Shown piece by piece: positions 5,261 to 6,208 of a DNA stretch of 6,208 bases. Made by a program: the position numbers and the translations under genes. The first letter of the stretch is position 1; every line of letters starts with the position of its first letter. Origin of the DNA: Brevundimonas sp. Lineage in GTDB: Bacteria; Pseudomonadota; Alphaproteobacteria; Caulobacterales; Caulobacteraceae. The stretch is from NCBI GenBank assembly GCA_012270135.1, contig JAAXIW010000368.1, positions 1-6,208 on the forward strand, read 5' to 3'. The notes beneath the pieces are model-generated. The model was not told the origin of the DNA, ran no database searches, and saw only the letters and a program-made list of their open reading frames with translations.

Positions 5261-5746
5261 CTAGTGCGGGAACAGGGGGTTGGAGGCGTCGCGCTGGCCC
5301 TCGAGGCTGTGGCGCAGGTCGTGGAGGCCTTCGGCCCCCTCACTGACGCGGGCGAAGGCGCGGCGGATGGTCTCGCGGGTGGTGGCCGAGATGTGGCTGT
5401 CCTCCAGCGCCTTTTCGAACCGGGTCCGCAGCGTGTCCTCGGCGCTCTCGACCGCCCCGACCATGCTGGTCTCGTCGCGCATCAGGGCGTGGCGGATGTC
5501 GGCGAAGGCGCGCTGGGCCTTGGCCAGGATCGAGCCGTCGTCGGCCGGATCGCCGCCGAGGGCGCGGACGGTGGACTGGAGCTCCTCGGCGACCTGCCGG
5601 CGCTCGAAGCTGCGCCGCCCGAACAGGTCGCGGTGACCGGGATCGTCGGCCTCGGTCGAGGCCTCGCGATAGCCGTCGGCGCTGTCGATGGCCGTCTGGA
5701 TCAGGGTGTTCAGGACATGGATGTCGTGGCGGTTGGCGTTGGACAT
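5261..5746 (-). CDS. DUF2383/PA2169-type four-helix-bundle protein, ferritin-like
   Basis: This is a 161-residue soluble, almost wholly helical protein without a signal peptide. Recognisable family features are LNTLIQTAIDSADGYREAS (12-30), DLFGRRSFERRQVAEEL (40-56), RALGGDPADDGS (61-72), AFADIRHAL and AVESAEDTLRTRFEKAL (98-114). The last helix is at about 121-149. Acidic and His residues placed as in ferritin-like bundles (D21, E54, E99, E103, E139, H142) suggest metal binding, but this is not established for the family, whose function is unknown; members are often stress-associated. A GGGGA Shine-Dalgarno sequence at 5758-5754 lies 7 nt before the ATG. The gene converges on rplS and appears monocistronic. 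Confidence in the family is good; the role is open. Confidence 0.85.
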   Translation of the reverse strand: MSNANRHDIHVLNTLIQTAIDSADGYREASTEADDPGHRDLFGRRSFERRQVAEELQSTVRALGGDPADDGSILAKAQRAFADIRHALMRDETSMVGAVESAEDTLRTRFEKALEDSHISATTRETIRRAFARVSEGAEGLHDLRHSLEGQRDASNPLFPH

Positions 5747-5776
5747 GACGGAATCCCCGTTGGGTCTGCCGACTGA

Positions 5777-5802
5777 AACCCCGCCTCGCCCGTATTGGTT
5801 GC
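5777..5802 (-). promoter_or_regulatory. Possible EcfG/SigT-like promoter upstream of the DUF2383 gene
   Basis: On the minus strand, GCAAC (5802-5798), 17 nt and GGTT (5780-5777) resemble the alphaproteobacterial general stress sigma consensus GGAAC-N16/17-CGTT with one mismatch in each element. The distance to the ATG (about 30 bp) suits a promoter. With two mismatches the match could be chance. Confidence 0.25.
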
Positions 5803-5806
5803 CTGT

Positions 5807-6208
5807 TCAGCCCGCCGGGGCCTCGGCGCAGCGGGCCGCGAATTCCGCCAGCGCCGCGGGCTGCACCGCCTGCAGCGGGCCGACGGTCTGACGACCATAG
5901 ATGGCGCTGACCGGCTCACCCCGGACAAGGCGGGCGAGCAGGTCGGCGTCGGCCGGGCCGCCGGCCACGACGCCCGCGCCGGGCGCCTGCAGGTCGGCGG
6001 CGAAGGCGAAGGCCTCGTCCCCCGCGCCCACCGGCAGCCGGTCCTCGCTGCCTATCCGCTCGAAGGACGGCACGGCGACCTCCATCTCGCCGTCGCTGCA
6101 TGCGATCGACAGGCGCACCACGGCGCCGGCGTCGACGAAGGCGACCCGGCCCGACGCCTTCGTCGACGCCGGCGGAAGCGGGGCGGCGGCGGGTTCCGGT
6201 GTGGCGGG
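5807..6208 (-). CDS. C-terminal part of an unrecognised protein, cut by the window edge
   Basis: The frame is open from the right edge to a TGA at 5807-5809, giving at least 133 residues. It begins with a Pro/Ala-rich linker (PATPEPAAAPLPPAST), followed by an apparently folded domain: GRVAFVDAGAVVRLSIACSD, then VPSFERIGSEDRLPVGAGDEAFAFAADL, VRGEPVSAIYGRQTVGPLQA and a final AEFAARCAEAPAG. Two cysteines (in SIAC and ARC) could form a disulphide if the protein is exported, which is a guess because the N-terminus is missing. A GTG at 6121 could serve as an internal start, but the frame and domain sense continue upstream of it, so I treat the gene as truncated. I do not recognise the family. It is on the same strand as the DUF2383 gene, 60 bp away. 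The linker region contains a 20-bp inverted repeat. Confidence 0.7.
   Translation of the reverse strand, partial: PATPEPAAAPLPPASTKASGRVAFVDAGAVVRLSIACSDGEMEVAVPSFERIGSEDRLPVGAGDEAFAFAADLQAPGAGVVAGGPADADLLARLVRGEPVSAIYGRQTVGPLQAVQPAALAEFAARCAEAPAG
6124..6174. repeat. Perfect 20-bp inverted repeat with 11-nt spacer inside the partial gene
   Basis: Bases 6124-6143 and 6155-6174 are exact reverse complements, each containing GTCGAC (6131-6136 and 6162-6167). The arms encode TKA-type linker residues and the first strand of the C-terminal domain (AFVDAG). As RNA this would fold into a very stable hairpin. There is no T-run, so it is not a typical terminator. Confidence 0.85.

Noticed and set aside
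1..6208. CRISPR array, tRNA, rRNA, insertion sequence or prophage genes
   Set aside because: No regularly spaced repeats, no cloverleaf-like sequence, no transposase or integrase motifs were seen on either strand.

Overview
The window is GC-rich DNA (apart from one AT-richer promoter region) from what looks like an alphaproteobacterium, most likely Caulobacterales and possibly Brevundimonas. The evidence is the TrmD and L19 sequences, which read like alphaproteobacterial versions, and an intergenic repeat type (pyrimidine-rich 9-bp hairpins with GATGAGGG/GGTGAGGG tails) that I associate with that group. The genus is inference.

Layout. Positions 1-93 hold no gene I can support. Positions 94-1478 (minus) are a two-gene unit: a 154-residue membrane protein with about four transmembrane segments, then a 307-residue fatty acid desaturase whose start overlaps the membrane gene's stop as ATGA. 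Facing away at 1566-1877 (plus) is an ArsR/SdpR-type winged-helix repressor. The 87-bp divergent region between them carries an exact 10-bp sequence in inverted orientation, one copy in front of each transcription unit, and a near-perfect 16-bp palindrome: a convincing operator region. Positions 1948-3795 (plus) encode an exported DUF885 putative zinc peptidase. Positions 3796-3997 are a gene-free spacer filled by two oppositely oriented hairpin repeat elements. Positions 3998-5192 (plus) are trmD and rplS, one base apart, closed by a strong intrinsic terminator. Positions 5261-5746 (minus) encode a DUF2383/PA2169-type four-helix-bundle protein. From 5807 to the right edge (minus) runs the C-terminal part of an unrecognised protein whose coding sequence contains a perfect 20-bp inverted repeat.

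How the parts may work together. trmD-rplS is the conserved translation unit (tRNA m1G37 methylation plus ribosomal protein L19), here without rimM directly upstream. The most interesting part is the left end: a small SdpR-like repressor divergent from a membrane protein and a desaturase with an atypical second histidine box. It could be a self-contained, autoregulated membrane-lipid module, although the inducing signal and the desaturase substrate cannot be read from the sequence.
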